This document shows, in pieces, positions 52,213-60,687 of a DNA stretch of 64,000 nt. How positions within the stretch are numbered: the first letter of the stretch is position 1; each line of letters starts with the position of its first letter. This DNA is from Leifsonia soli (GTDB taxonomy: Bacteria > Actinomycetota > Actinomycetes > Actinomycetales > Microbacteriaceae): positions 1,240,001 through 1,304,000 of the forward strand of contig NZ_JACCBJ010000001.1 in the NCBI RefSeq assembly GCF_013408745.1. The letters are read 5' to 3'. Under the pieces are notes generated by a model. The model worked only from the letters and a program-made list of their open reading frames with translations, had not been told where the DNA came from and ran no database searches. Position numbers and translations under genes: made by a program.

Positions 52213-52249
52213 CTTCTTCCCCCGTCCTCGGCTTCTTCCCCCGTCCTCG
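52213..52249. repeat. 18-bp tandem repeat after hsp20
   Basis: CTTCTTCCCCCGTCCTCG occurs at 52213-52230 and 52232-52249 (19-bp period), 8 nt past the hsp20 stop. On the minus strand it is a purine-rich run. It lies in the otherwise empty 191-bp gap 52066-52256. Confidence 0.7.
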
Positions 52250-52256
52250 TCGCCGA

Positions 52257-52688
52257 TCAGGCCTTCGTCCCTGCTGTGATGGGGATCTTCGTCGGCGCCG
52301 GAAGCGCCGCGAACGGCACGTCGACCCGGAGGACGCCCTTGTCGAAGGTGGCGGCGATCTTGGCCTGGTCGGACTGCTGCGGGAGTGCGATGCGGCGGTA
52401 GAAGCTCTGGCTGGATTCGCGGACGACGTACTTCTTGTCCTTGTCCTCCTCCTTCTCGTGCTTCTCGGCCTGGATGACCAGCGCGCCCTCGTCGATGTTC
52501 ACCGAGATGTCGTTCTCGTCGAAGTCGGGAAGGTGCACCTCGACGATGAGCTCCTTGTCGTCCTTCGTGTAGATGTCGGTCGTGGGCAGCTTGGTGCGGC
52601 GCGACGCGAGCATGCCGTCCTCGAAGAAGTCCCGCTGCAGCCGGTCGAGCTCCGCGAACGGGTCGAAACGGACCAGATTGCGTGCCAT
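52257..52688 (-). CDS. Hsp20 small heat-shock protein
   Basis: ATP-independent chaperone of the alpha-crystallin family. 143 residues from ATG 52688. N-terminal MARNLVRFDPFAELDRLQRD, alpha-crystallin core with LIVEVHLPDFDENDISVNIDEGALVIQAEKHE, SFYRRIALP, and the AxxxxGVLxVxVP motif as ATFDKGVLRVDVPF, then a short IPI-like PTKIPIT. The 251-bp region 52689-52939 upstream holds no gene; no HAIR or CIRCE operator was recognised. Confidence 0.94.
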   Translation of the reverse strand: MARNLVRFDPFAELDRLQRDFFEDGMLASRRTKLPTTDIYTKDDKELIVEVHLPDFDENDISVNIDEGALVIQAEKHEKEEDKDKKYVVRESSQSFYRRIALPQQSDQAKIAATFDKGVLRVDVPFAALPAPTKIPITAGTKA

Positions 52689-52908
52689 GACGGTGTCCCC
52701 TCTCTCGTCGGTGTCCGTGGTGACGCCGATACGGTACGTCCGGCGGGATGCGACGGCCCGGGCCGAAGGTCCCGCGAGGGGGTATAGCGGCCGCCTGCGT
52801 CGGAGATCCGGTCCTTCTCGGCCGGGATCTCCATCCGCACCGCGGTACGTCGGAGATTCGAGAGGCTTTCCCCGACGGTAGCGCCGGCGGCGGTCCAGAA
52901 ACGACGAA

Positions 52909-52932
52909 ACCCCCGGTTTCCCGGGGGCTTCT
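52909..52932 (-). terminator. Terminator of the tRNA-Gly/Cys/Val transcript
   Basis: CCCCCGG (52910-52916) pairs with CCGGGGG (52921-52927) around 4 nt; on the minus strand the stem is followed by TTTCGTCG, 13 nt after tRNA-Val. Confidence 0.75.
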
Positions 52933-52939
52933 CTCTCTG

Positions 52940-53011
52940 TGGGCGATACTGGGATCGAACCAGTGACCTCTTCCGTGTCAGGGAAGCGCGCTACCGCTGC
53001 GCCAATCGCCC
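52940..53011 (-). tRNA. tRNA-Val (GAC)
   Basis: 72 nt. Acceptor GGGCGAT/ATCGCCC with discriminator A; anticodon stem CTTCC/GGAAG with loop CTGACAC (anticodon GAC); T arm GGTTCGATCCC. Last gene of a three-tRNA unit on the minus strand. Confidence 0.96.
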
Positions 53012-53037
53012 GAACCTGAACGCGAAGCTCAGGATCG

Positions 53038-53108
53038 AGGTGGATACGGGATTCGAACCCGTGTATACGGCTTTGCAGGCCGCTGCCTCGCCTCTCGGCC
53101 AATCCACC
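53038..53108 (-). tRNA. tRNA-Cys (GCA)
   Basis: 71 nt. Acceptor GGTGGAT/ATCCACC, discriminator U; anticodon loop CTGCAAA (GCA); T arm GGGTTCGAATCCC. CCA is not encoded. Confidence 0.96.
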
Positions 53109-53175
53109 GAACGCCACAACACGGAAAAAACCGTACCGTACCTGAGAGGCCCGATCCGTAGACCGGGCCGACTCG

Positions 53176-53248
53176 AGCGGATGACGAGACTCGAACTCGC
53201 GACCCTCACCTTGGCAAGGTGATGCGCTACCAACTGCGCTACATCCGC
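53176..53248 (-). tRNA. tRNA-Gly (GCC)
   Basis: 73 nt. Acceptor GCGGATG/CATCCGC, discriminator U; anticodon loop TTGCCAA (GCC); T arm GAGTTCGAGTCTC. First of the Gly-Cys-Val series. Confidence 0.96.
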
Positions 53249-53282
53249 ATTTCGCCCCGCAGTTCCCTGCGGCACTTGAAAG

Positions 53283-53311
53283 ACTCTAGCCGATCCGAAC
53301 GCGCATGACAA
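53283..53311 (-). promoter_or_regulatory. Promoter of the tRNA-Gly/Cys/Val unit
   Basis: Minus strand TTGTCA (53311-53306), 17-nt spacer, TAGAGT (53288-53283); transcription would start just before tRNA-Gly. A near-ideal actinobacterial housekeeping promoter. Confidence 0.8.
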
Positions 53312-53417
53312 AACCGATTACGCCCGCCGGGTGTGTCGCCTGCGGTCGCGTTCGGGTCCCCCGCGTCGATGTGCATCGGGGCCCCGGAGTCGGCTAGTAT
53401 CGAATCTCGCAGCACAC

Positions 53418-53490
53418 GGGCGATTGGCGCAGTTGGTAGCGCGCTTCCTTCACACGGAAGAGGTCATCAGTTCGAGTCTGGTATCGCCCA
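53418..53490 (+). tRNA. tRNA-Val (CAC)
   Basis: 73 nt. Acceptor GGGCGAT/ATCGCCC with discriminator A; loop TTCACAC (anticodon CAC). The same acceptor and anticodon-stem as the GAC gene on the other strand, so the two probably arose by duplication. A -10 TAGTAT is at 53395-53400. Confidence 0.96.
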
Positions 53491-53500
53491 CCAGAGAAAG

Positions 53501-53525
53501 CCCCCGGTCAGCCGGGGGTTTTTCG
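53501..53525 (+). terminator. Terminator after tRNA-Val (CAC)
   Basis: CCCCCGG, loop TCAG, CCGGGGG, then TTTTT; 10 nt after the tRNA. Confidence 0.85.
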
Positions 53526-53642
53526 TTTGTCAGGAATGCCGAGATATGCGTCGCGAAACTCGGCGGCGGCGGCGTGCCGACTTTTCTCCGCGTCGGTGAG
53601 CTTACGTCCGTGATCTCACCAGTCGTGATCGCCGCGAGTAGA

Positions 53643-53657
53643 GTCCGACCCGTGACC
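53643..53657 (+). repeat. 15-bp direct repeat, left copy
   Basis: GTCCGACCCGTGACC spans the GTG start of the membrane-protein gene at 53652; the identical 15-mer recurs at 54736-54750, just beyond the following lipoprotein gene, so the two copies bracket the gene pair. Confidence 0.7.
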
Positions 53658-54056
53658 GTCCCGAACAGCCGCAGCCGTAACCACCCGCGCACGCAAACGG
53701 AACGGAACCGCGCCGCCCTTCCGGTGATCGTCTACGGCGCGACCGCCATCCTTCTCCTCGCCCCGGGCGCCTCAGTCGCCGGCGAATGGCAGCACCTTCT
53801 CCGGTACGGCTGGCCGGGGCCCTACGACGCGGTCATTGCCGAGCTGAACGCTGGCGAGACCCTGTTCAGGGTGCAGCTCTCGGCGATCGCGTCCGCGATC
53901 GTCCTGGTCGCAGGCGCTGTCACCGCGGGCGTCGCCGCACGCTCCGCACGCCAACGGGTGTGGCTGGTCACCCTCGTCGGGGTTGTATCGACCGTGGTAC
54001 TCGTCTTGGTGGTCGGGTTCCTGCTGACACCGCCGTTGGCGTCCTCATCGAACTGA
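53652..54056 (+). CDS. Hypothetical membrane protein, leaderless
   Basis: 134 residues with three predicted helices (about 20-38, 70-92, 100-122) after a short basic N-terminus (NSRSRNHPRTQTERNR). No family recognised. TAGAGT at 53639-53644 lies 7 nt before the GTG, the spacing of leaderless actinobacterial transcripts, and no ribosome site is present, which supports this start. An alternative in-frame extension to 53331 would run back through the tRNA gene and was rejected. Confidence 0.65.
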   Translation: MTVPNSRSRNHPRTQTERNRAALPVIVYGATAILLLAPGASVAGEWQHLLRYGWPGPYDAVIAELNAGETLFRVQLSAIASAIVLVAGAVTAGVAARSARQRVWLVTLVGVVSTVVLVLVVGFLLTPPLASSSN

Positions 54057-54098
54057 ACGCGACCGCAGTAGACGGCGCTGTCCGCTAGGGTTTCCGGC

Positions 54099-54713
54099 GT
54101 GAAGCTCGTCACGTCAGCGGTCATCTGTCTCATCGCTCTCTCCCTCGCAGGCTGCACCGCGTCAGCCACCAGCGCGCCCAGCCAGTCCGCAACGCACCAG
54201 GCAACGCATTCGCCCGTTGCGTCGGCGACGCCGGCCGTCGCCGACGGGTTGCCCACCAGTTGCAAGGCGTTCTACTCCGTACTCACCACGTTCATGTCGC
54301 CGGACGGGTCGCTCGTCCTCAACCCCGCATGGAAGTCCGGTCCGGGCGTGGTTCGGGCGGAAGTGGGCGGCTACGGCAGCTACGACCCGACACTCGCGCC
54401 CCTGCTGGCGCACAACCCCGGGGTCATCTGCGACTGGGCCCCGTCGGCCGGGCCGAGCGACACATTCCTCACCACCCAATTCCGCCACGTCGACGACACG
54501 ACCGCACAAACCGCGATCGCCCACCTGGAACAACTCAACTGGGGATGCAGCCCGGTTTACGACGGCATGTGGTGCCTGACCGACGACTCCCACACCGGCC
54601 GGTCGATCGGCGAATCGCAGTACTTCGGTCACGGCGACTGGATCGCCTCAGACTGGAACAATGCCGGCCCGGAAACCTACACACCGAGACTGCTGCAGTC
54701 GCTCTTCGGGTGA
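54099..54713 (+). CDS. Secreted lipoprotein of unknown function, leaderless
   Basis: 204 residues. Signal peptide with lipobox LAGC (C19), a Ser/Thr/Ala-rich linker (20-48) and a mature domain with four cysteines (C55, C111, C150 and C159 region) likely disulfide-bonded, and repeated Trp/Gly/Tyr motifs (EVGGYGSYDP; GHGDWIASDW). No family recognised. TAGGGT at 54086-54091 is 7 nt before the GTG start, so this too looks leaderless. Pairs with the membrane protein upstream. Confidence 0.75.
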   Translation: MKLVTSAVICLIALSLAGCTASATSAPSQSATHQATHSPVASATPAVADGLPTSCKAFYSVLTTFMSPDGSLVLNPAWKSGPGVVRAEVGGYGSYDPTLAPLLAHNPGVICDWAPSAGPSDTFLTTQFRHVDDTTAQTAIAHLEQLNWGCSPVYDGMWCLTDDSHTGRSIGESQYFGHGDWIASDWNNAGPETYTPRLLQSLFG

Positions 54714-54735
54714 ACCGGAGGAGGCGACGAGCAGG

Positions 54736-54750
54736 GTCCGACCCGTGACC
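54736..54750 (+). repeat. 15-bp direct repeat, right copy
   Basis: GTCCGACCCGTGACC again, preceded by CAGG where the left copy has TAGA; the changed base removes the -10 box. No gene starts here: the frame from this GTG runs antisense to the iclR-type gene. Confidence 0.7.
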
Positions 54751-54800
54751 ACTGCGCCGCCGAGAAAGCCGTGGTGCGTGAGCGCATACAACTCGACCTT

Positions 54801-55472
54801 TCACCGGCCGAGCAGCGGACCCAGCCGGACCGCGGTGTCCGCGACCAGCGACACCAGTCCGTCGCGGTCGGCCAGGCGGGCGGCGGGGAGGGCCAGCGCC
54901 AGCCCGGCGACCAGGCGCTGGTCGCCGCCGCGCACGGGAACCGCGAGGCAGCCGAAGCCGGGCACGAGCTCCCCCTCCTGCGTCGTGAACCGCGTCGGCG
55001 ACGGCACGGCACGCGCGGCCTGCTCCGCGAGCAGGAGGCGGCCGAGGGCCGAGACGCTCAGATCCGAGCCGATGCGCTTGGGGTCCGAGAGCGGGAAATC
55101 CGGGTCGACATCGACAGGCACGACGCGGTCGTCGCGGTAGACGGCGAGATGCACGCCGCCCCGGATGCGTGCGCGAAGTTCCGCGACGGCCTCCCGCGCC
55201 GTGGCGGCCGCATCCTGCGCCTGGGCGACATCGGCGAGCTCGGCCACCTTGCGGCCGAGGGCGAAGCCGCGCAGGTCGGGCATGCGCACCAGGTACTCGT
55301 CCTGCACCAGGAGGTTCAGGATGCGGTAGGCCGTCGCACGCGGAAGCCCCAGCCGGGCCGAGAGCTGCTGCGCGGTGATCCCGGGCCCGGCGCGCGCGAC
55401 CTCCTCCAGCACCGCGAACGCGCTGTGCACCGCGCCCGGCTGTCGCCCGCTCAGCTCCGGGATGGCGTTCAT
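54801..55472 (-). CDS. IclR-family transcriptional regulator
   Basis: 223 residues from ATG 55472 (ATGA overlap with the permease). N-terminal winged helix (about 12-70: AVHSAFAVLEEVARAGPGITAQQLSARLGLPRATAYRILNLL) and the IclR ligand-binding domain (ADVAQAQDAAATAREAVAELR; SDLSVSALGRLLLA). Co-transcribed with the adjacent permease, so it likely controls uptake or use of the amine or amino acid handled by the cassette. Confidence 0.9.
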   Translation of the reverse strand: MNAIPELSGRQPGAVHSAFAVLEEVARAGPGITAQQLSARLGLPRATAYRILNLLVQDEYLVRMPDLRGFALGRKVAELADVAQAQDAAATAREAVAELRARIRGGVHLAVYRDDRVVPVDVDPDFPLSDPKRIGSDLSVSALGRLLLAEQAARAVPSPTRFTTQEGELVPGFGCLAVPVRGGDQRLVAGLALALPAARLADRDGLVSLVADTAVRLGPLLGR

Positions 55473-56968
55473 GGCGCCCCGCCGAGCACGTCCCCCGTCG
55501 TCGGCTCGTCGTAGAGGCCGATGCGGAGCAGCGCGTCCGCCCTCCGCCGTCGGCACAGCACCCACAGCCCGAAGGCGACCGCCGCCACCCCCGCCAGCAG
55601 CAGCACCGCGACGGCCCGGTCGCCCGAGACCTCGAGCCAGAGGTCGAGTGCGAGCGCCATCACGAGACCGACCGCGGCCGTCGCCGCCGCGATCGCGGGA
55701 CCGACGGTCAGCTCCCCGATCCGCCGCAGGAAGAACGGCGTCGCGACGCAGACGAGCGCATACGCCGTCATGTAGCCGGCCGCCGCACACACCACGACGA
55801 CGCCCATCGCCTGCCACGGCCCCATCCCGGCCACGACCAGCACCGCAGGCACGGCGACCTCGGCCACGATCGCGACCGTCAAAGCGATGTGCGGGGTGCG
55901 GAACCGGCGATGCGCGCGTCCGAGGGCACGCGGCGCGATCCCCTCGCGGCCGAGGGAGAACAGCACGCGCGCGAGCGCCGTGGTCGAGGCCAGGGCGCAC
56001 GCCAGGAACGAGCACGCGAGCGCCGCATCCAGCAGCAGGCCGATCCACTCGACGCCCGCACGCGCGGCGAGGTCGTTGACCGGGGTATGGCTGGCGACGA
56101 GATCCCCTCCGAGCGCCTGGAAGCCCGCCAGCTGCGTGTACGCGGAGAGCAGGTAGAGCAGCCCGGCAGCGATCACCGTCCAGCGGATGGTGCGCGGGAT
56201 GGTCGCGAACGGCCGCCGCGACTCCACGCCGAGCGTCGCCGCGCTCTCGAACCCGACGAAGGCGGTCACCGCGACGGTCGTGCCCGCAGCGAGCTCCGGG
56301 ATACCGACCGACCGGGGCACCGCGACGCTCGCGAACGAGGAGCCGGGAACTCGGACGAGCAGCACCGCGATCAGCACCAGGATGCCCACGATCGAAAGCA
56401 GCTCGACGACCAGCGTGACACGCGTGGAGAGCCGGATGCCGCGCCAGAGCACCAGCAGGCAGAGCGCACCGGATCCGGCGAGCAGCAGGAGCACGAGCCC
56501 GCGGGAGCCGGTCACGCCGGGCTCCGCGTGCGCCAGCAGCGTCAGGCCGTAGTAGGCGGCCCCGAGCAGGGCGAACATCGCGACGAACCCGTAGCCGACG
56601 ATCATCGCGGCGCTGGTCGCGAAACCGGCCCGCACGCCCAGGCCGCGCGCCGCGAACGTGTAGAGGGATCCGGTCGCCGCCATCCGGCGCGTGAACTGGT
56701 TGACGGCGTAGGCGACGAGCGCCATCAGCACGCCGGCGAGCAGGAAGGCCAGCAGGGTGCCCGATCCGGCGCGAGCGGCGACGAGCACCGGGCAGGTGGC
56801 CGCCGCGGCCGACGGGGCGACGGCCCCGACCGACTGGGCCAGCACATCCACGAAACCGAGACTGCGGCGGTCGAGGCCGGCCATCGGCGAGCGCGCGGGG
56901 AGGCCGTCGACCGGCGTCGGATCGGCGATCGCCCGGCTCAGGGCCGTCACGGGGGGCTGTGCTGTCAC
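55469..56968 (-). CDS. APC-superfamily amino acid/amine permease (1)
   Basis: 499 residues from GTG 56968, preceded by GAGGAG. About 12-14 membrane helices; opening LDRRSLGFVDVLAQSVGAVAPSAAAATCPVLVA resembles the APC helix 1 with its unwound glycine/serine site, and FVGFESAATLGVESRRPFATIPRTI is the helix 6-7 family signature. Divergent from permease 2 across a 195-bp gap; co-transcribed with the IclR regulator. Confidence 0.9.
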   Translation of the reverse strand: MTAQPPVTALSRAIADPTPVDGLPARSPMAGLDRRSLGFVDVLAQSVGAVAPSAAAATCPVLVAARAGSGTLLAFLLAGVLMALVAYAVNQFTRRMAATGSLYTFAARGLGVRAGFATSAAMIVGYGFVAMFALLGAAYYGLTLLAHAEPGVTGSRGLVLLLLAGSGALCLLVLWRGIRLSTRVTLVVELLSIVGILVLIAVLLVRVPGSSFASVAVPRSVGIPELAAGTTVAVTAFVGFESAATLGVESRRPFATIPRTIRWTVIAAGLLYLLSAYTQLAGFQALGGDLVASHTPVNDLAARAGVEWIGLLLDAALACSFLACALASTTALARVLFSLGREGIAPRALGRAHRRFRTPHIALTVAIVAEVAVPAVLVVAGMGPWQAMGVVVVCAAAGYMTAYALVCVATPFFLRRIGELTVGPAIAAATAAVGLVMALALDLWLEVSGDRAVAVLLLAGVAAVAFGLWVLCRRRRADALLRIGLYDEPTTGDVLGGAP

Positions 56969-57163
56969 GGTGTGCTCCTCGCCCGCGAGGCTACGGCGGG
57001 CGTGTTGCGGCCGGGTTTCGTCGGCGTCACGGGCGCGTGACCCCGAATGCGACGCGGGTCGTCCCATTCGGCGAGCGCCGACTCTTCATGCCGGCGGAAC
57101 GGACGTGCAACACCCCCTCGCGAGACTGACGGCACCACCACCCCTCACCCCCAGGAGGAACCC

Positions 57164-58666
57164 ATGACGGCTGCACAGGAGCCACAGGCTCTGCTCGGCG
57201 ATCCGATCGCCATCCGAGGTCCCGGCGCCGCGCGCCAGCTCTCCGGCCGGCTCGGCGTCGGTTCGATCGTGTTCATGGTGGTCGCCGCCGCGGCGCCGCT
57301 CACCGTGATCGGCGGCGGCTTCCCGGTCGCCGTGCTGCTCGGCAACGGAGCGGGCGTGCCGAGCATGTTCGCGATCGGCGCCGTCATCCTGCTGTTCTTC
57401 GCCGTCGGGCTGAGTGCGATGAGCCGGTTCATCCCCCGGCCCGGCGCCTTCTTCACCTATGTCGGCTACGGGATGGGACGCCCGCTCGGTCTCGCGGCCG
57501 CCTACCTGGCGCTCCTGACCTACACGACCGTGCAGGTGGCGGTCTACGGCTACCTGGGGGCGACGCTCGAGTCGTCGGTCGTCGCGCTGCACGGCCCGGA
57601 CATCCCCTGGTACGTGTACTCGCTCGCGATGATCGCCCTGGTCGGCGTGCTCGGGTACCGGCACATCGAGCTGAGCTCGCGCGTGCTCGGCATCCTGCTG
57701 ATCGCCGAGGTCGGCATCGTCATCGTCCTGAGCTTCGTCATCATCGGGACGGGCGGGGCGGAAGGGCTCTCGCTCGCTCCGTTCGAGCCGAGCACCGTGC
57801 TGTCGGGCTCCCCCGGCATCGGGCTCATGTTCGCCCTCGCCGGGTTCATCGGATTCGAGTCGACCGCCATCTTCCGCGACGAGGCCAAGGAGCCGGAGAA
57901 GACCATCCCGCGGGCGACCTACATCGCCGTCATCGCCATCGGCGTCTTCTACACGTTCGCCTCCTGGGCGCTGGTGATGGGATGGGGCCCCGCGAAGATC
58001 GTGGACGTCGTCGCCTCCGACACCGGCGGCTTCATCGTGAACACGGCCGTCCACTACCTGGGATCGGTCGGCGGCGTCATCGTGAACGTGCTGCTGATCA
58101 CGAGCCTCTTCGCGTGCGTCCTCTCCTTCCACAACGTCGTCACCCGCTACCAGCACTCGATGTCGAACGCGTCGGTGTTCCCGGCGGCGATCGGACGCGT
58201 CCACGGCAAGCACTCGTCGCCCTACGTGTCGTCACTGGTGCAGACCGCCACCGCGGCGGTGCTGATCGCGGTCTTCGCGTTGTTCCGCCTCGACCCCGTG
58301 CTGCAGGTGTTCACCTGGTTCAGCGGCATCGCAACGCTGGCCATCGTCGTGCTGATGGCGCTGACCTGCCTGGCCGTGATCGTCTACTTCGCCCGCACGA
58401 AGACCGGCGCAGGCCTCTGGCGCACGGTGATCGCCCCCGTCATCGGCCTGCTCGGCCTGATCGGGGTGACGCTCATCATCGTCGACAACTTCCCGCTGCT
58501 CATCGGCGATGTGGATGCGAAGGGCACCCCGGTGGTCGGCCCGCTCTCCATCGCCTTCTTCGCCGCCATGCTCGCCGTTCCCGTGATCGGCGTGGTGCAG
58601 GCCCTCGTCCTGCGCCGCAGCAAGCGCGCCGCTTACGAGAACATCATCGACACCATCAGCGCCTAG
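57164..58666 (+). CDS. APC-superfamily amino acid/amine permease (2)
   Basis: 500 residues from ATG 57164 after AGGAGG. Signature GSIVFMVVAAAAPLTVIGGGFPVAVLLGN (helix 1), FIGFESTAIFRDEAKEPEKTIPRATYIAV (helix 6-7) and 12 or more helices. The amine oxidase follows by 11 nt, so it most likely imports the oxidase substrate. Confidence 0.92.
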   Translation: MTAAQEPQALLGDPIAIRGPGAARQLSGRLGVGSIVFMVVAAAAPLTVIGGGFPVAVLLGNGAGVPSMFAIGAVILLFFAVGLSAMSRFIPRPGAFFTYVGYGMGRPLGLAAAYLALLTYTTVQVAVYGYLGATLESSVVALHGPDIPWYVYSLAMIALVGVLGYRHIELSSRVLGILLIAEVGIVIVLSFVIIGTGGAEGLSLAPFEPSTVLSGSPGIGLMFALAGFIGFESTAIFRDEAKEPEKTIPRATYIAVIAIGVFYTFASWALVMGWGPAKIVDVVASDTGGFIVNTAVHYLGSVGGVIVNVLLITSLFACVLSFHNVVTRYQHSMSNASVFPAAIGRVHGKHSSPYVSSLVQTATAAVLIAVFALFRLDPVLQVFTWFSGIATLAIVVLMALTCLAVIVYFARTKTGAGLWRTVIAPVIGLLGLIGVTLIIVDNFPLLIGDVDAKGTPVVGPLSIAFFAAMLAVPVIGVVQALVLRRSKRAAYENIIDTISA

Positions 58667-58677
58667 GAGACCTGCAC

Positions 58678-60687
58678 ATGACGACCGAACTCCCCCTCAC
58701 CCTCCCCCACGACGACACGGCGGCACCCGGACCGCTCTCCAGCCTGACCGCCGCCGAGATCGAGTCGGCGACACGCATCCTCCGCAGCGCCGGCGTCGTG
58801 ACGGACACCACCCGCTTCGTCTATGTGGGGCTGCTGGAGCCCGACAAGGCGGATGTGCTGGCCGCGCTCGCCGGCGAGGCCCCCGCGCCGGACCGCGAGG
58901 CGCGCATCCTGCTGCTCGACGTCGCCACCGGCGCAAGCGCCGACGCCGCCGTCTCCCTCACCCGGGGCGAGGTCATCGCGCTGGTTCCGATCGACGGCTC
59001 GCGCGGCCAGGTCCCCATCCTGGAGGAGGAGTTCGAGGCGATCGGCGGCATCCTCGCCGCGGACTCCGGCTGGCTCGCAGCGCTCGGGAAGCGCGGACTG
59101 GTGAGCGAGCAGGTCGTCTACGCACCGCTCTCCCCCGGCTCCTACGACATCCCGGGCGAGGAAGGCCGCCGGATCATCCGGGTCTTCGCGTTCCGGATGG
59201 ACCACCCTGAGGACCACCCGTGGGCGCACCCGGTCGACGGCCTCTGTGCGTACGTCGACGTCATCGCGCGCGAGGTCACGCAGGTCGTCGACGCGTTCGA
59301 GCTGCCCGTGCCGGAGGAGCCGGGCAACTTCCACCTGGAGTCGGAGCGGCCTGCGCCGCTCGACACGCTGAAGCCGATCTCGATCACCCAGCCGGAGGGA
59401 CCGAGCTTCGCCGTGGACGGCGACCGGGTCACCTGGGCCAACTGGTCGTTCTCGCTCGGCTTCGACGCGCGGGAGGGGCTCATCCTGCGGAACCTCGGGT
59501 TCGCCGATCCCGACCAGGGAGGCGAGGTGCGTCCGGTGGTCTACCGCGCCTCCATCGCCGAGATGGTCGTGCCGTACGCGGACCCGTCGCCGACCCGGTA
59601 CTGGCAGAACTACTTCGACACCGGCGAGTACCTGTTCGGCCGCTTCGCGAACTCGCTCACGCTGGGCTGCGACTGCCTCGGCGAGATCCGCTACTTCGAC
59701 GCCGTGCTGTCCGACGAGTTCGGCCGGCCGAAGACGATCGAGAACGCGATCTGCATGCATGAGGAGGACTACGGGACGCTGTGGAAGCACACCGACCTGT
59801 TCACCTCGGCCAACGAAGTGCGGCGGTCGCGGAGGCTCGTCATCTCCTTCTTCACCACCGTAGGCAACTACGACTACGGCTTCTACTGGTACCTGTACCT
59901 CGACGGCACCATCGAGTGCGAGGCCAAGCTCACCGGCATCCTGTTCACCTCGTCGTACGTCGAGGGCTCCGCGACGGCGAGCGAGGTGGCGCCGGGTCTC
60001 GGTGCGCCCTACCACCAGCACCTGTTCTCGGCGCGGCTCGACATGATGGTGGACGGGCTGGCCAACGCGGTCGAGGAGGTGGACGCGGTGCGCCTGCCTG
60101 TCAGCGAGACGAACCCGTACGGCAACGCGTTCACGAAGCGCGCGACCCGCATCCTGAGCGAGGCGGAGGGAGCGCGCGAGGCCGACGCGTCCGTCGGGCG
60201 CACCTGGCACATCGTCAACACCGAGAAGACCAACCGGCTCGGCCGCCCCACCGGGTACGTGCTCCACGCGGAGCAGAACCCGACGCTGATGGCGGACCCC
60301 TCCGCCACGGTCACCGCCCGGGCGGCGTTCACCACGAAGCAGCTGTGGGTGACGCAGTACGCCAGCGACGAGCGCTATCCGGCCGGGGAGTTCGTCAACC
60401 AGAACCCGGGCGGCGACGGCCTCCCCGCCTACATGGCGGCGGACCGGCCCCTGGACGGTGAGGACATCGTGCTCTGGCACACGTTCGGGCCGACGCACTT
60501 CCCGCGCGTGGAGGACTGGCCGGTCATGCCGGTCGACTACGCGAAGTTCACGCTGAAGCCCTACGGCTTCTTCGGCCGCAACCCCGCCCTCAACGTCCCG
60601 GCCGAGGCTCCGGCGCACTGCGCGCCGGGGCAGCACGGCCACGCCGACGGCGGCCACGGGCACGGCGAGCACACGCACCACGGATGA
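58678..60687 (+). CDS. Copper amine oxidase (primary-amine oxidase)
   Basis: Oxidises primary amines to aldehydes, releasing ammonia and hydrogen peroxide. 669 residues. Catalytic base D314 in YFDTGEY, topaquinone-forming Y398 in GNYDY, copper ligands H446 and H448 in HQH and probably H607 in GPTHFPRVEDWP. Small N2/N3-like domains precede the catalytic domain. No signal peptide is visible, so it probably acts in the cytosol, like Arthrobacter-type phenylethylamine and histamine oxidases. Odd: the last 23 residues (647-669) contain eight histidines and one cysteine (HCAP...HGH...HTHH), not part of the usual fold. Coupled downstream to a His-rich membrane protein by ATGA. The exact amine is not deducible. 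Confidence 0.95.
   Translation: MTTELPLTLPHDDTAAPGPLSSLTAAEIESATRILRSAGVVTDTTRFVYVGLLEPDKADVLAALAGEAPAPDREARILLLDVATGASADAAVSLTRGEVIALVPIDGSRGQVPILEEEFEAIGGILAADSGWLAALGKRGLVSEQVVYAPLSPGSYDIPGEEGRRIIRVFAFRMDHPEDHPWAHPVDGLCAYVDVIAREVTQVVDAFELPVPEEPGNFHLESERPAPLDTLKPISITQPEGPSFAVDGDRVTWANWSFSLGFDAREGLILRNLGFADPDQGGEVRPVVYRASIAEMVVPYADPSPTRYWQNYFDTGEYLFGRFANSLTLGCDCLGEIRYFDAVLSDEFGRPKTIENAICMHEEDYGTLWKHTDLFTSANEVRRSRRLVISFFTTVGNYDYGFYWYLYLDGTIECEAKLTGILFTSSYVEGSATASEVAPGLGAPYHQHLFSARLDMMVDGLANAVEEVDAVRLPVSETNPYGNAFTKRATRILSEAEGAREADASVGRTWHIVNTEKTNRLGRPTGYVLHAEQNPTLMADPSATVTARAAFTTKQLWVTQYASDERYPAGEFVNQNPGGDGLPAYMAADRPLDGEDIVLWHTFGPTHFPRVEDWPVMPVDYAKFTLKPYGFFGRNPALNVPAEAPAHCAPGQHGHADGGHGHGEHTHHG

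Noticed and set aside
53331..53651. Extension of the small membrane protein gene back through tRNA-Val
   Set aside because: It would translate the tRNA and its terminator; a -10 box 7 nt before the GTG at 53652 gives a better start.
53418..54750. tRNA-Val (CAC) as attachment site of an integrated island
   Set aside because: No integrase gene and no copy of the tRNA 3' end downstream; the 15-bp repeats nearby are not tRNA sequence.
54745..54800. A third leaderless gene starting at the GTG of the right 15-bp repeat
   Set aside because: The -10 position reads CAGGGT, and the frame continues only as antisense of the IclR gene.
57982..58677. Upstream extension of the amine oxidase frame into permease 2
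   Set aside because: It is an out-of-phase reading of the permease; the ATG at 58678 directly follows the permease stop and opens the recognised protein.
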